Below, piece by piece: positions 35,613 to 48,750 of a stretch of DNA of 64,000 nucleotides (position 1 is its first letter; every line of letters starts with the position of its first letter). The translations under genes and the position numbers were made by a program. The notes beneath the pieces were generated by a model. The model was not told the DNA's origin. It made no database searches and worked only from the letters and a program-made list of their open reading frames with translations. This stretch comes from Stratiolaelaps scimitus (Eukaryota > Arthropoda > Arachnida > Mesostigmata > Laelapidae), in the NCBI GenBank assembly GCA_019614645.1, contig JABWDB010000019.1, forward strand, positions 4,758,501 through 4,822,500. The letters are read 5' to 3'.

Positions 35613-37988
35613 CTATGGCCGCCGCTTCGCAGAACTACTGCGATCAACGACGTCGCGTTCGCGGCGTCTTCTCTCCTACCGCCGCGCGATTCTGTCCGCG
35701 TCCAGCGTCCAACGCATCCCTTTCAGCCTGAGCAGCGTCCGCCGCGGGCACACCGCGAACTTGGTCGCAAATAATCATTAGAGTTATTTTGTTAATGAGA
35801 GCAATAATAACTATCATATGATGACGGTGGTGATACTGAATCATAGTACTGATACGAAGTTACACGAGGAGCACAACTAGGACGAATAATGATGCTGGTT
35901 GTCGGTACAGATGTGGGCACGTGTACATAGATTCATATTGCGCTCGATTTGTCGTCGTCGTTGTCGTCATCATCATCGTCATAGTAGACACGGTCTTCGT
36001 GCGTGAACTGTTGTGAAACTCGAGCGTCCGTTGCTTCCGAAGGACGATTTTGCAATTTGGGTGAACAGCTGGCTGAAAACGCACTCGACGCTAATTTCAA
36101 GTGTAAATTGTAGTGTTGATTGATGCGGTCATCGCTCAATATCTGGGAGCCGATTAATTGTCAGGTCAAACTGCTATCAGACGGCGCTACGAAGCTTCGA
36201 CACAGTCGATGTTTCGTTGTTGCTACTTTCTATACTAATGCTCGCGTATAGAAGACTAAATTATAGCCACCACCACCACAACAACAAGTATTACCGCTCA
36301 TTGTGAAATTCGCAGTAGCTTTGAATCAGTTTTTCCCACTTCTGAGCCGCGTGACGTCCAGATTATCATTTGGATCGGCGCTGACGCCTGTAGAGAGCTT
36401 TTCCCGATAATAATAATAATAATAATAATAGGGGAAACTTTTCATATTCTTGCGAGTGTGATTTCGAGAACCCGCTCCGCTATGGCTAACGAGCGAACTT
36501 ACTGTGATAGCATTCTATAATAATATGATGCCCGATGTCCTGATAACTAGACGCTTGATTTATCTGTCCGTGGCGAGTGCAGTTGCGCATTTACCACACT
36601 GCGGGGCAGAGAGGAAATTGCATTTCCAGTGACCAGGTGAAGGAGAATTAAGGTATCCTTACAAATACGTATCGCACGTTCTCATTAGAGGTCATAAGGG
36701 CAGTGTACTGTTTCGTCTAACAGTGTTCAATAGTTGAATAGATTGGCTGCACTTATTGCACTAGAGGAGAGATGTGGCAAAGATTACGCACACACAAATA
36801 TGAGTGATTGTGCAATTTTATTTAATTTCTTAAGAAATCCGCTTGCATAATAGTTAAGCATTGCTCTAGTGTGCAAGAGCGTAGACGTGAAATGTTGGCT
36901 GTGGGTCAGCCCGGAAATTTATCTTTGTATTTAGTGTGTAAGAGCCGATCCTCCACCACCTGTTCCCTGCCAAGGCTAAATATCGAATGCAGCCAAAGTC
37001 TCGCAATAGCCGTGCACGTGATAACAATCAAAGAATTAATAACTAATTGCGCGGTGACGTCTATGCTTTTGTCTGCCGGCGGGAAGGAAGGACACCGTTT
37101 CACCGATGACGGCACGAGCATGCGTGGGCTGGAAGCGACCCCTCGGAACTATGAAAGCGAATCGCAATGTTCATCAGGTCTGCCAACAGCTGTGTTCATC
37201 CAAGCCGTCCAGTTTAGTGATTGAGCCCGTAATAATAGTATATAAGCAGCTCAAATTTTCTCTGATGCCTCAGAACTTGAAAGCTGTACACGCCAAGAGG
37301 GCATTCTAGGCAAGCATTCAGCAATTATATCGTTTCGTCAATCGAACCAGACATCGTATAGAAGAAGAAGCAACCTCGTACAAATTGTAGTTGAATCTGC
37401 GATCTACATCTTGTTCTTGGCATCGATGCTTATTTAATTGAATGCCGAGCGAACATTCGTAGATGGCCCTGTGCCGACGTGATTATTTCGTTCAATTATG
37501 ATATTTTTTAGTTTACCCTACAGGTTCTGATACAGACACGATTCCCAGAACTGGACAAGGTGACACCCTGTCGGCTCCTTGTATCAATAACTAGACCGGC
37601 ACCGGAAACATCTTAGATGGAAAGTTCAGATCCTGCGCTTGCCTCAAAGAGAAGTGTGGATTTTCCTCTCATTGATTGTCGCAGTAATGCCGTCACTGTA
37701 CGGATAAGTATCGGGATGTGCCTTCTAAGGCGGACAGGGGTGCCTTTGGCCGCAAACGAAAATTCGCAGAATGAATTATTACGAAAAATATCAGACGAAT
37801 CATCAGACTCGCGTCGAGGCGCGACACCGCTCGCAGCAACCACTCAGCAGGCTACGCCTACCGAGCTGTTGCTGTCAACGGTTTCGCGTGGCGCCAGTGT
37901 AACACATGTTTTCGATTAGAAGTGGAAACACCACACTCTCTCGCAAAAAAGTACCGTTCTGCCGTTTTAACTGCCGCTGATTCATCGG

Positions 37989-38176
37989 ATGGGTAACCAC
38001 AGCTCAGGGGAGTTACTGTTCATTAACGTGCAAGCAACTGTGACAACTGTTTTAATGAGTTTCATCGCAGAAGTGTCGGCTGTAAATCCCGGCCCGAATC
38101 GTTGCGACGGCACCGCGACACCGAGGCTGTCCACAACGTATCATCTGTCTATACGCAACAACAGCGACATTTTAGA
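37989..38176 (+). CDS. Candidate exon with a signal-anchor-like segment, unknown
   Basis: An ATG at 37989 opens a frame that ends at a strong GTAAGT donor (after TTAGA, phase 2) at 38177. The peptide has a hydrophobic segment (INVQATVTTVLMSFIAEVSA) followed by a polar part with N-glycosylation sequons (RNNSD). This would suit a first exon of a secreted or membrane protein. No downstream partner exon was identified. Confidence 0.25.
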
Positions 38177-39312
38177 GTAAGTGAATACTTACATGGCGTC
38201 ACATGCTTTAATTGACTTGGAGGCAACTGAATCTATGATCGATATAGACTCTACACTTCCTACAGGTAGAAAGTGCCCCTCAATTGATATCATCACTTCG
38301 CCTATGTAGCAAATGACTGTTGATTATCTATACTACATCTTATGCCGAAATTTATTAGTACCGTTGGTAAACGAACGTATATAACCGGACGAGGTCCCTC
38401 CGCTTCGGCAACAAGTGGCGGCACTGCAAAATTTACAAGACGTAGATCGCTGCATCATCGGTTCGTTATGTGTGTTCCGTGAGTCACCGATAGAACCAAC
38501 CTCCCGTGTTACGGAGGACGATTTTACATTCGCAGGCAAATAAGCAAAACCTTGTACCGGATGGACACGTATAGTACCCGTCACTTCAAATCGAGAACGA
38601 CATCTTCCATATTCACACTACTCGTCAAAATCGCTAGCTCCCTCTATTGTCGAGTCGCACAAACGGACACACGAACAGTCGGACGCAGCAGGACATAATT
38701 AATGCAGAATAGCTATTTTCCAAAAACCAATCAAAACGAGCGTCTGATAAGCCGATGAGCATTGCGTTCCTCCTGCTGCGTGGATTTCTCACTTTGCAAA
38801 CAGTTCTTTACACCTATCCTATTGCATCGGCGCTCGTTGCCTCGATGGCGCCTAGCGTGCACAGACCAATTTAAAATTCTCACTTCGTACTAGACTCTAC
38901 ATTTTGGCTATTCGAGTTAACATACCCACTATATATGCAAGCGACTGTTGACGAACAGGTAACACACACCGAGCGAATAAATAAATAATGGAGCACTGAT
39001 CGTTGAGCGCCTTCGACTGTCGATTTTGACTCGGTTGCCAAGATCGTGGACCGAGGGAATAGAACCCGTAGGGGGTTATGCATATGGCAGAAAAAAAACG
39101 ATGACCAACGATTACGGCGGCTCAGTGTTTGGCGCGGTCGGGGCCATACCGGATATCCTAGCGGCGCGACCTAACCTCATCGGTAAACTCTATATATAAG
39201 GTCGCCATGGACCACAATGGCTGGTAAGTGAGGTGAGTCGTAGCAACAACCCGGGATGCACGTGCACTGTCTTCTGGCATTCATACGTCGTGTATTTTGT
39301 GGTTTTGCTAGG

Positions 39313-39313
<1 letters not shown>

Positions 39314-39354
<41 letters not shown>
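39314..39354. repeat. (AT)n microsatellite
   Basis: A pure AT run of about 41 bases. Confidence 0.9.
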
Positions 39355-39357
<3 letters not shown>

Positions 39358-41524
39358 TCAATGAATGGAGCGATATGTATGCATACAAATATAATGCAGA
39401 AATAACGATTATTCAGTTTTGTTCGATTCTTCAGTCGAAAAGATGGGGACTGGGGTCATCTCATGTGTGTGAGTCTAATGCACCGTCTGTTACTCCGCCG
39501 ACGAACCAATCGATTGTATAGCACGTTCTAGTGTGCAAACTATTCTACAAACTATTCTTAACTTAAAAGCACAACTAATATTCTTACTCCAAGATGGTTG
39601 TCAGCAGGATATGTCAGGGTATCTTAGAGTCCCTAATATTTATCTAAATATGAATCAGCAGAAAAAAATTGCAGGCAAGGTCACCTTCGTAACCGCCAAA
39701 CTTTGCTTAGTTCCCCATTGCATTGCGTAATCCTCCGAGTACCCTGTCATTATATATATATATATTTTTTTTTTTTTTTTATATCATTCGATTCAGAACC
39801 TCATGATTAATGGCTCTGCTATAACGGGCACCTTTTTTCTTATAAACATACACATCCTTGTAACACAATCGGGGCCGATCTAGTAATCTACGTTCCCTAC
39901 ATTTGCTCACGATCAAGTCCGTAAGCGCCGGACAACATAGCAACGCACTTTGATGGCTGGCCGAAATTCCTGCCAAAAATGCTGCACAGACTAGTCGCTT
40001 GTTGTCCAGGCCAGTGACGCAGGGTCAGCCATGCGTAGCTACTTTGAAAGAGGTAGGCCCTTCCTTTAGTTCAAATTCGCAAGGGCATATATGAAGTGAT
40101 GCAGCCATTGTACTTGTAAGATTATTCGTCAAGTTGGTCACATTGGCTAGCTTGTTCATTTGCCTCTAGATGTGCCGCGAATAGACGCATCTGCCATTGT
40201 TGTATTGAATACATTGATATGAGTAAACTAATGAGTACAAACGATACATCACATTGCCAGCCCTCTCGTCAACGACTCCGCGACAGCTCTTACTCACGTT
40301 CGGAATCAGGACACTTCGGACAGCTCCTTGTTGCTGCCGCTCGTTGTGCTCCTATTAGCGTAGTTACGGGAACTAAAGACCACAGTGCAATTCACATGAG
40401 GAGAGATGATGTCAGCCGGCCACCCGTTGTGTGGTCTGCTCTCGGACAGCGAATAATGTGCTCGTCTCGATGAACGGCTCCCTTTGACAACAACGGGAGT
40501 GGACGATATCCGACAACGACGACTACCGTCGGAACTGGCTCGCCGCTATCAACGTCTCCAATACTGTTAACATATATACTTGGGGTGCTGCACTCGGGCC
40601 ACTCGAGGCTACCTCCTTGTCGTCGAACCGCGAGACAACGCTCTCTCGTGTATTGGCGGCACTAGTTGTGCCCGTCCGATAACGGTAGTACTGGTACTCG
40701 TATCTGTTGAGGGTACCTTCGACAGAGGGGATGCATTTCGACATGGCACCCGCTACCCGTCTATAGTTGTCCAGTTAGTCTGTCAATCTCGCCATCTCCA
40801 CTCGCCGCTGCCGCAGGCTATGGAGATACCACCATTCGGTCGGGGCCACCGCGAAGCGCTTCGTAATAATGCGCTCTTCCTGCTTAACGTCACCGGGCGG
40901 TGGGGGTGATATGGGGGGCTTTCGAGATGTGAGGAGAGCGGTGTGTTTAGGATGGTTCCCACGGTAGAACACAGTGTCTATAGGCGAGAGAAAGAGAGAG
41001 AGAGACCCGTTTATTTAGTAGGATAAACACGGCCGGATTACGTGCTGTTCTGCCAGTCGATCCGAGGCGTTGCATTCGTATTGTAGATCAGAACTCATGG
41101 AAGGTGAGGTGGTGTCGTGGTTTGAACATGGAATAACCGCACAAAAAGCTGTCGATCCAGCTGTGGAACGCAACATCGAGCATGCGAAGTATTAGAAATG
41201 CACGCGGACTTCATGTTAGCAAAGAGACACACGCTTTGGTGCTGCGTAACTATTACAGCTTCGGCGTGTGTCTTGGTCGACGAATTGCGCATCCTGGGAT
41301 TTGCGATTACAAACTGGTAGAAAAATACACACACATACTGACTTATCTTGGGGGGGGGGGCGACTCGTAATGCACATGCGTGACAGAACAGCCACCTCTT
41401 GCCACCTAGTGTGAGACTCATAAACTCACTAAAACACGTGAGTTTACCTACCCCCACTCCTAGTTGGTTTGGAACGACGCAAGCAATACTTCAAACCAAC
41501 GCGTGTTGAAGCTCTAATCTTCCG

Positions 41525-42096
41525 TCATCCCTGCCCTTTGTGATCCGGGTACCAATTTGTGGCTCTCCCCCCGTGGTCAGCGCCGAAGCACGCACGTCGA
41601 ACCTTTTCGAACTCCTCCTTGGCTCTCATGATGTCCCCAAACCAGCCGATGACCTCTTCCCACGAGTCGCAGGAAGTCATCATATGACTCACGATCTGCC
41701 CAATCGTCTTGCCTCTGATCGCAGTATGGCGCCTGCTCCTCGGTTCAGCCAGCGCTGTGCATTCGAGAGGGTGTGTTCGACGCTGTCGGTCCTGCCGCTG
41801 TTGCATTGAACGCATGAGTCCATGTGCGCTTTGCCGATCTTGACCATATAGGTCTGGAACTGGCCATGTCCGGTCAGTATCTGGGCTGTCCAGTAGGTCA
41901 TCTCCCCACCCGGTCGGTCGTACCAATCTCGCAACACAGGGATAAGTTCCTTGGTCCATCGGCCTCTCCCGTTGTCGGGCTGTCTACTCCACTCATTCTG
42001 CCACTTTTGCAGTGTTGTCCTGCGAGCCTCCGTGCGATCTAGATCGCCTAAGTGAACACATCGCCAACGTACGGTCGAATACTTGATGACTTCCAA
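41525..42096 (-). mobile_element. Frameshifted C-terminus of an R1/LOA-type non-LTR retrotransposon
   Basis: Two overlapping minus frames (42096-41689 and 41959-41525) together match the post-reverse-transcriptase end of R1-like LINEs: LQKWQNEWSRQPDNGRGRWT, LIPVLRDWYDRPGGEMTYW, QILTGHGQFQTYM, then a zinc-knuckle-like C-x2-C...H-x(4-5) region (CVQCNSGRTDSVEHTL) and QRWLN. The frame changes near 41760, after which SWEEVIGWFGDIMRAKEEFE and RRACF continue the usual tail. The upstream polymerase and endonuclease are absent, and the copy abuts an (AT)n run. It is a dead 5'-truncated copy. This sort of LINE could have mobilised the SINEs nearby, but no shared 3' tail was seen at its end. Confidence 0.75.
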
Positions 42097-42126
42097 TGGG
42101 AGGATTATAGTTATTCCCGTATGAAC

Positions 42127-42129
<3 letters not shown>

Positions 42130-42186
<57 letters not shown>
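42130..42186. repeat. (AT)n microsatellite flanked by a direct repeat
   Basis: An AT run of about 57 bases lies between two copies of CGTATGAACGTTT, at about 42118-42130 and 42190-42202. Confidence 0.85.
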
Positions 42187-42189
<3 letters not shown>

Positions 42190-42879
42190 CGTATGAACGT
42201 TTGCGAGATTCTCGCCTGTCGAGACTGTCCAATTGACCCTAATGTAATTGGTTATTTAAATATACACATTTTACATATTCGGCAAATTCTACGTTTTTCA
42301 CAACGGGTGCTAATTGACTTAATATGTCAAGTGTAAATGCGAGATGACCCGTGTCAACTTCAGGTGCCGGTTGACAGTCGTCCGATGAAGATTTAGACGT
42401 TACGTGTTCTGACCCGAATTGAGTCATTTATTCGAATATACGCATTTTACAGATTTGACAATTTCTCCCATTGTCACACAAGGTTTTGATCTTGCTCGGT
42501 CACTGATTCTGTATTCGTTAAATTCGATTTGTACTATTGCTCTCTGTCTCTATTTGACCGCCAATTATCACTGTGCTGGGCACAACCAATGGCTGGATCA
42601 ATTGGATGAACAGGTTCTTTTGGACAACTAAAGCCTAGCGGTTTATTTTTTTCCCATTGGCCTGAATCTCCATAAAGTGGCGTTTATGTCAAATATTGAG
42701 TAATCTCTACAGTGTACTCCTGTAACCATTTTCGAAGTGATATTCTTAAAACCATGCCCTGTATTTGTAGTGCCGAATATGACTATTTTCAACTTCTCCC
42801 CTCGGGGATCTCTGATTTCGGTCTGAATCATTCCTCTGACACTTGCTCATATTTTCCGATATGACCTGGCATACATCAG

Positions 42880-43022
42880 AACGCCACACGTGCGGTCGGG
42901 ACCGGCGGTGTGACGCATTAAGGCGGACCGCTTGAAATGCACATTTGCATTTCGAGAGGCCCATCCTGTGAAATATTGCAAATTGCGTGGACGTCAAATG
43001 TTGGCTGAGAGTCAACCTAAAA
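42880..43022 (+). repeat. Degenerate copy of the tRNA-derived SINE
   Basis: The body (GCACATTTGCATTTCGAGAGGCCCATC) and tail (AAATGTTGGCTGAGAGTCAACC) match the full copy at 13.5 kb. The head is decayed, and neither promoter box is intact. Confidence 0.6.
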
Positions 43023-43149
43023 GAAGACCCACGATTCGTTAGTGGGGTCCACGACACTAACGACGGTCATCGATCGAATTAGTACGTCTAATTACACCAG
43101 TACATGCCATTCATAGAGAAATTAATAAAGAAGGCCCAAAATATATGGG

Positions 43150-43177
43150 TATATATATATATATATATATATATATT
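43150..43177. repeat. (AT)n microsatellite
   Basis: A pure AT run of about 28 bases. Confidence 0.9.
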
Positions 43178-44339
43178 GCAATAATGTGTCGTTCACTGAA
43201 TCGTGTCGTGATTCATCCCGAACGTAGACCGTTCATCCTGCCGATGTTTGATTGTCTAATTGGATATAGTGGTCCGCCACGTTGCTTAGGCACCGATGCA
43301 TCTTCGAGGTGCCACAGGAGAGGCGCTATACGTCGCTATTTTTTTTTGCTAGAGGGTCTTCTTCCTTGATCTCTAGCTCTCGTCATTCACAGCGTGATCA
43401 TTTATGTATCTAGCGGTACCTACATCCATTCATGCAAATCGAGTCATCCAGCGAGTGACCGCCATCATCCAGCGAATAACCAACCATGCGCCGTACGCGG
43501 CACGTGGCCATCGGTCGCTGACGAGTGCCATTTTGCGAAGCTGAATCAACGGGACCGTTAGACGAGTGTCACTCGATGGGGCCGAAACGCAGTTAACCTC
43601 ATCGTACTGAGACCGTATCCGAGCGGACGCGGCTGATTTCCTTGTCTAAATGCAACAACCAGAGTGGGGATGTACGACCGTGGTATGCGAATATCACTGA
43701 GCCGATAGATGTCGCACAAGCATTAAATTAGGTTCTCGACTCTTTCAGGTTGTGCAGGAATAAATCGGTTATGATCGCAGTTGTTTGGATGACGATGACG
43801 CTGGTCTCTCTGGGTGTCCGATCGAGTGTCAAAGTGACAACTCCAACGTAACACCTAATAGAATCGGTCGGTTGGTGAGTTTTCTTAAGAAAAGTCGGCC
43901 CACGTTGCAGATAATAAGCGTAAGTACCTTGGGCAATGAAGATCACTATGAAGAGGTTGGTGAAAAAAGGTTTCAGGGAAACACCTATATTTCAACTAAC
44001 CTTTCATCTTGATTTCCGGTTTTTTGGAGTACATACATCTTTTATGTGTTTCTGGAAAACCATCTGTTGAAGTGTATCCCTCTATTTTTGGCAGCTGAGC
44101 ACTGTTCTGAACCGAAAGCCGCACATTTGCAATAGATAAGTATGCATTGGCATAAGGTGCATCGACGTATGTGACCTTCTCGACAATTGCATAATTGTAC
44201 TTGAGCGACTATTGAGTCTAGCTCAAGTGATCATAAGTCATGAGAAAATTTAAAATAAAACCAAGCCGAACAAATCAACTCGAACTCAAACCATTTTCAT
44301 TTGTGTAGGTGAACAAGAATTTCCTCTATCTGAATAACC

Positions 44340-44342
<3 letters not shown>

Positions 44343-44376
<34 letters not shown>
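44343..44376. repeat. (AT)n microsatellite
   Basis: A pure AT run of about 34 bases. Confidence 0.9.
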
Positions 44377-44378
<2 letters not shown>

Positions 44379-46272
44379 GAAGCCACTGTGTATTTAACTG
44401 TACAATCTACCAACCATTCCAGGTATCGTGCACCAGGGATGGTACCAATGAAATCAGCTGGCTATAGTCTTATGTGCGGCCGAAAAACATTAATTCTCTC
44501 AGTTCATAGGCTTCGAACAGGTGGCGCGCTCGTCGTGATGCTGCTGCGCACCACCGCGGTGGAGCAATCTCAATTTCCGCCGCAGTTAAAAGTTGTGAGC
44601 TTTAAAGTTCGGTTCGCCCATATTCACCAGTGATTGAATTTCTGAACAGTTAGTTCTAAGCGGGCAAATGCAGGCGTCCACGACGAGCCAGTGTCAATAT
44701 GCATTTTTCCATTATGAATCAAATGAAATAGCGTTGTAAATCAATTGAAATATATAAAGACAGTCATCTTACCAGTAAACGGCTACATAATGAATCATCC
44801 CCGTCGGGCCGACGGACAGGGGCCGATCGAATCCCCGCACAACTTAATGCTGTATCGTTGGCTGGCACAGTGCTTCAGATGTTATCTCGGACTTTAATTA
44901 TCCCTGAGTAGTGGCACAAACGACACCAGTCGGTTGTATGCGAGGTGAGAAATAGTTAAATAGATGCGACTTCGACAGCAAGGTTTATGGTATGATTCGC
45001 AGCCAACTGATGGAATTATTATGCTAGACAGTATGTCTCTGTTAAGTATGTCTGCCGCCACCGCATAAGTCGTGTTAGAAATGAATGATTCGTGTGTTAA
45101 ATATAGCGGTATAGTTCTCCCAGCGGTGACACGGATCGATGATAACCGTCCGAGAATATCCAGGTGGAGTATCATTATAAAACGCTGCCTTTCGGCAAAC
45201 TCCACCCTTACAAGCATCCGTACCTAGATTCCGGTTCGGCTATCGCCTTATATTGCTTGTTTATTAATCGAAGCGTTACAAAAGGCGGGATTCCAAATGG
45301 GTGTCAACATCTTGAGAGGCTGAATTGCCAAGATAATTCCTATATATAATTACTACATGTGTGTTGGCAGCATTGATTTATCATCCCAAACACACTGTGG
45401 CCTTCTCAAGTCCGACATTCGCCTTCTGTCTGCTGCACTCGATCCATACGAACTCGTCTCAGTGGTAGAGCGACGGCTTATCTAGCTTTCTCTAGCATTC
45501 ATTGTCGATTCAGCGGCGAGATGAAGGCGACTCGGATGGCAGTTACATCTTGCCCGGAGTGAGTTTGGGTTTTGGCTTTGAGGGGTCACACCGTTTGGTC
45601 AGTCGGAGGTTTCGTACCCTGAATGCCTTTGAAATAAATGGACAGTTGTTTTGACAACAAACAGTTCGACCTAACTGAACGCCTGAATGTGCGTGGCCTT
45701 TCTGATCACGTGAAATGATGCCCATATGAAAATGTCGAGTCGGTGTTTGAGGGGGCACTTCTGAATTGCAACAGCGGTCATGTGAGACCCAGTTCAGCTA
45801 TTTCATTCTAAATGCACGGCCATATATCGGACATTGCTATAGAACGTAATCAATTTTAATTCGGCGATTTCCTGACAGAACGAATATATACAATACATGA
45901 TATGCTTGCATCTTCGCGCGTTTCTCAACGCGAAATTAACAGCGAAGTCTTTCGGGCCGGAATCATCGCTGTCCTGCTTCCAATTTCAAATGCACACACA
46001 CACAAACGCCACATATATTTACACACCTGTATTTATATATGTATAACATAAAGTAAGTCTTACCAAGAACAATTATATGGTGACTACAACTCGCGTCCTC
46101 GGACATGTTTCTTCTGTTCACACGGAAATCGTCGATTTTCCGAGCTTATTCCAACGATTCGCTACTTCGATGCTGCAGATGTCAGAACCCTTCTCTAACT
46201 GAGGATCATTATACACGCTAGTGCTCACACAGACACCACAAGCACCCAAACACACAATAGAGATTCACAGAC

Positions 46273-46278
46273 TTTATT
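46273..46278 (-). promoter_or_regulatory. Polyadenylation signal of the minus-strand gene ending at 46313
   Basis: AATAAA on the minus strand lies 35 bases after the predicted stop, followed by a GT-rich stretch. It supports a real transcript end here. Confidence 0.5.
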
Positions 46279-46312
46279 TGTTTAATATATACACTTTACA
46301 AAATATTCCGGT

Positions 46313-46632
46313 TCACAGTCGAGTTCTAGCTTCCATGAGGTGCTGACTTTGTGCAGTTGACACGGACTTGGCCGCTGTCGTAAGCAGCGTCCTCAGCAGG
46401 GCAAAGCGCAGCAGATGCGGTATGTAGCTCCCGTCGGGACTGTTATCGGGACGGATTAGTGCCGGATGCCGTACGTAATTTACCTCTCGCTTTTTACATT
46501 CGAGTAAAAGAGGCTAGTGTCCACAACGTGAACGGAATCCACCAATCCGTAGGCCGCTCGCGCGGGTGGATATAGCACATACAGGACGGATCGTGGAACG
46601 AATGTAGTTGCTATGCGGCGTGCGATATCGCA
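46313..46632 (-). CDS. 3' end of an unidentified gene (2 exons)
   Basis: Exon 46632-46484 and exon 46439-46313 join in phase 2 (AG|T makes Ser) across a 44-base intron with a GTAAAT donor, a CACTAAT branch-like site and an AACAG acceptor. The visible product is about 91 residues: a hydrophobic-aromatic stretch (VPRSVLYVLYPPARAAYGLV), then DSVHVVDTSLFYSN, then a helical C-terminus (YIPHLLRFALLRTLLTTAAK) ending ARTRL. A poly(A) signal follows 35 bases after the stop. The left boundary rests on a weak CACGAG acceptor; the same frame continues upstream only through a TGA at 46639-46641. No family is recognised. Further 5' exons should lie to the right. Confidence 0.45.
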
Positions 46633-47513
46633 CTCGTGTCACGCAACGATCTGCTCAAATACCTGTGCGTCTATAATTGATACGATTCAAGTGGTGCCGC
46701 AGCGCCTCGTTATGTCAACGTGAGAGCATTACGGCTTAGATCTACTGAGCCTTCCTGGGCCGGCTTTAGAGGCTGGGGTGTTTGTTGTTATTTAATATTG
46801 AAAAAGAACGCTCGAGTTCGAGCAAAACGTTTATCGTAACACAGCAATCCAATTGTTGTTCTACAATCGTATATATATATATATATATCCTTCGATATAT
46901 TATATACTTATTATTTCTATAGTATTTCTTATACAAAGGAGATTAGCCCTTGCCATTTATACGTCTCAGCTTCGGGGTGAAGCATATATATATATATATA
47001 TAATATAATAATAAATCTTTATAGACCTGAACTGATTCTCTTGATTTGGGCATCATTAGCTCGTGTGTAAAAGGTAACCTCCGGGACAGAGTTGAGATAG
47101 AAGATTCTCAAATGGAATGCCGTTTTATTGGTAACTTTCTGTCTCATACAGTCTAGGTAGATGCCAGGAACGTGGGGCTTTTGACTCTCAGATCAAGGTA
47201 ACTAGTTCGAGTCGATTCCTCGTAATCAGCAATGATGACAAACGTCAATGACTTCGTTAGGAGATGCCAACCAAGGTGATACTGCAATCTCCATCCTAGA
47301 AACCCCAACTCGTCGAACGCGGGATCAACTGAAGCCTTATTATTATTATTAAATGATTTTATAATGTATAAAATCATTAGATAACTACACGATTATAACA
47401 AAGGTGATCTTATACACGTCAAATATCGTTGGGCCCCCGGGCAAAATTGTTAACTTCACCTTTTAGCCTTCATGATCTATTTCGCTGACTTGCAGCTTAT
47501 ACCGGCATAGTCG

Positions 47514-47602
47514 GGTTGCATTTTCAAGGGGTCCGTCTTACGAAGCAATGCGAAAGCGGTACCGTGGACGTTAAATGTTGGCTGAGAGTCAGCCCGAAAA
47601 AG
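47514..47602 (+). repeat. 5'-truncated SINE copy with intact hairpin tail
   Basis: The body (TTTTCAAGGGGTCCGTCTTACGAAGCAATGC) matches the full copy at 13.5 kb almost base for base. The tail reads GGCTGAGAGTCAGCCCGAAAAA, with a perfect GGCTGA/TCAGCC stem. The tRNA head is missing. Confidence 0.7.
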
Positions 47603-48750
47603 TTTAGTTTAGTCGGGTGTCCATCTAGGATGCGATCATTAAATGTTGTCCATGAAATTGCGAGAGGTAGCTAGAAGGATTTTCCGTTCGCTTTTTGCTT
47701 TCGTTTCATTTAAAGGCACCCCGCTCGATGACCTTTGATACTGACCGATTCATTCTCGCGCCGTGGTAATCCAGATTAAAATTAAACGGAGCCCATCATC
47801 GTCTATTACCTATTGCACTGTTAATAAATCAGTGGAATAGATACTCAAATAATGGAGTTTAACTGAAAGTATTGGAGAGAGATATTGCGGAGAATATTGC
47901 CGCCGAGGATGAGAGCGTCGAAGAAAAGCCCACAAGGAAAGATACTGTGTTATCGCTGAACAGCATCGAAAAAAAATTATATATATATATATATATTATA
48001 CTTAGCCTGATAACGGCCCTAGCAATCGGGCAAATAGTGATAAAGCCCAGTACAAGAAGGCATCCGAGTGCTCAAGCGACAGTCAATGGGTTCTGTCCGT
48101 CTGGGAATATCCATCTAATTGTTATCCAAACATCTAGTTCTTGAACAAACACGATCCGGGCTGCCTGAGCTATCTGTAATGGGGAGAGGCTCGCGGCGTC
48201 AGACCCAGAATATGACGGATTCCGTGTACAGTGCACGAGCGTATGTATCTGTGTTTGTTTCAGTTCTGTTTGGCGACATATTTTATTTGCTCCGCAGACG
48301 CGATGCCGAGGGTATGTATGTCGCATAAGCACTAACCATGCTTGAACCAGTCGAAACTACATCAAAATCTCGTAGGAAAAATATAAGCGTTGAACTATCC
48401 ATTCCACTCAATCTTTAATTCATTGACACATTGCTATAGCCAGTAAGGCAAAAGCAACTGCATCCCTACCTAACGAGTACCAAGGCAGTGTTTCGGGGAT
48501 GGTCAAATCAGTGCTCGGAGCGCAGAGCCCATGGAATAGTTGATTCCATTCCCCGCTAATATTCGGAGATCTAACAGAATGCTTAGCGCACCGCGACGTT
48601 GGGCAAAGGCGGGCGGTGCTCGTCGGAGTTTGGGTGCAGGTGTGTGCTTTTCTGTGAGTAATGTTGACATGGGACTGTGCCTTGTGTTCTGAATATCAGC
48701 GTCGCGAATGTTTTCACAGGTTTGCATACGTGCGCTCTTAATAGAACAAT

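Larger units (their letters stand above)
35613..41524. other. Long stretch without a secured gene
   Basis: It holds a GC-rich patch to about 35770, a (TAA)n run near 36412-36430, a SINE tail near 36884-36918, an (AT)n run at 39314-39354, and short open frames at 37613-37919 (open on both strands), 37989-38176 and 40219-40970, of which only 37989-38176 has a good donor. Confidence 0.35.
42097..46312. other. Repeat-rich stretch without a secured gene
   Basis: It contains (AT)n runs at 42130-42186, 43150-43177 and 44343-44376, a degenerate SINE at 42880-43022, and a possible tRNA-derived head near 45447-45475 (CTCAGTGGTAGAGCG). A coding-like minus fragment lies near 44510-44600 (RRARHLFEAYELREL) without consistent splice sites. 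Confidence 0.35.

Noticed and set aside
37613..37919. Open frames on both strands
   Set aside because: Neither has a domain, a clear splice partner or a signal peptide; both strands look equally coding-like, so no choice is justified.
45447..45475. tRNA gene or SINE head (CTCAGTGGTAGAGCG)
   Set aside because: An A-box-like sequence is present, but no B box follows at the right distance and no stems form.
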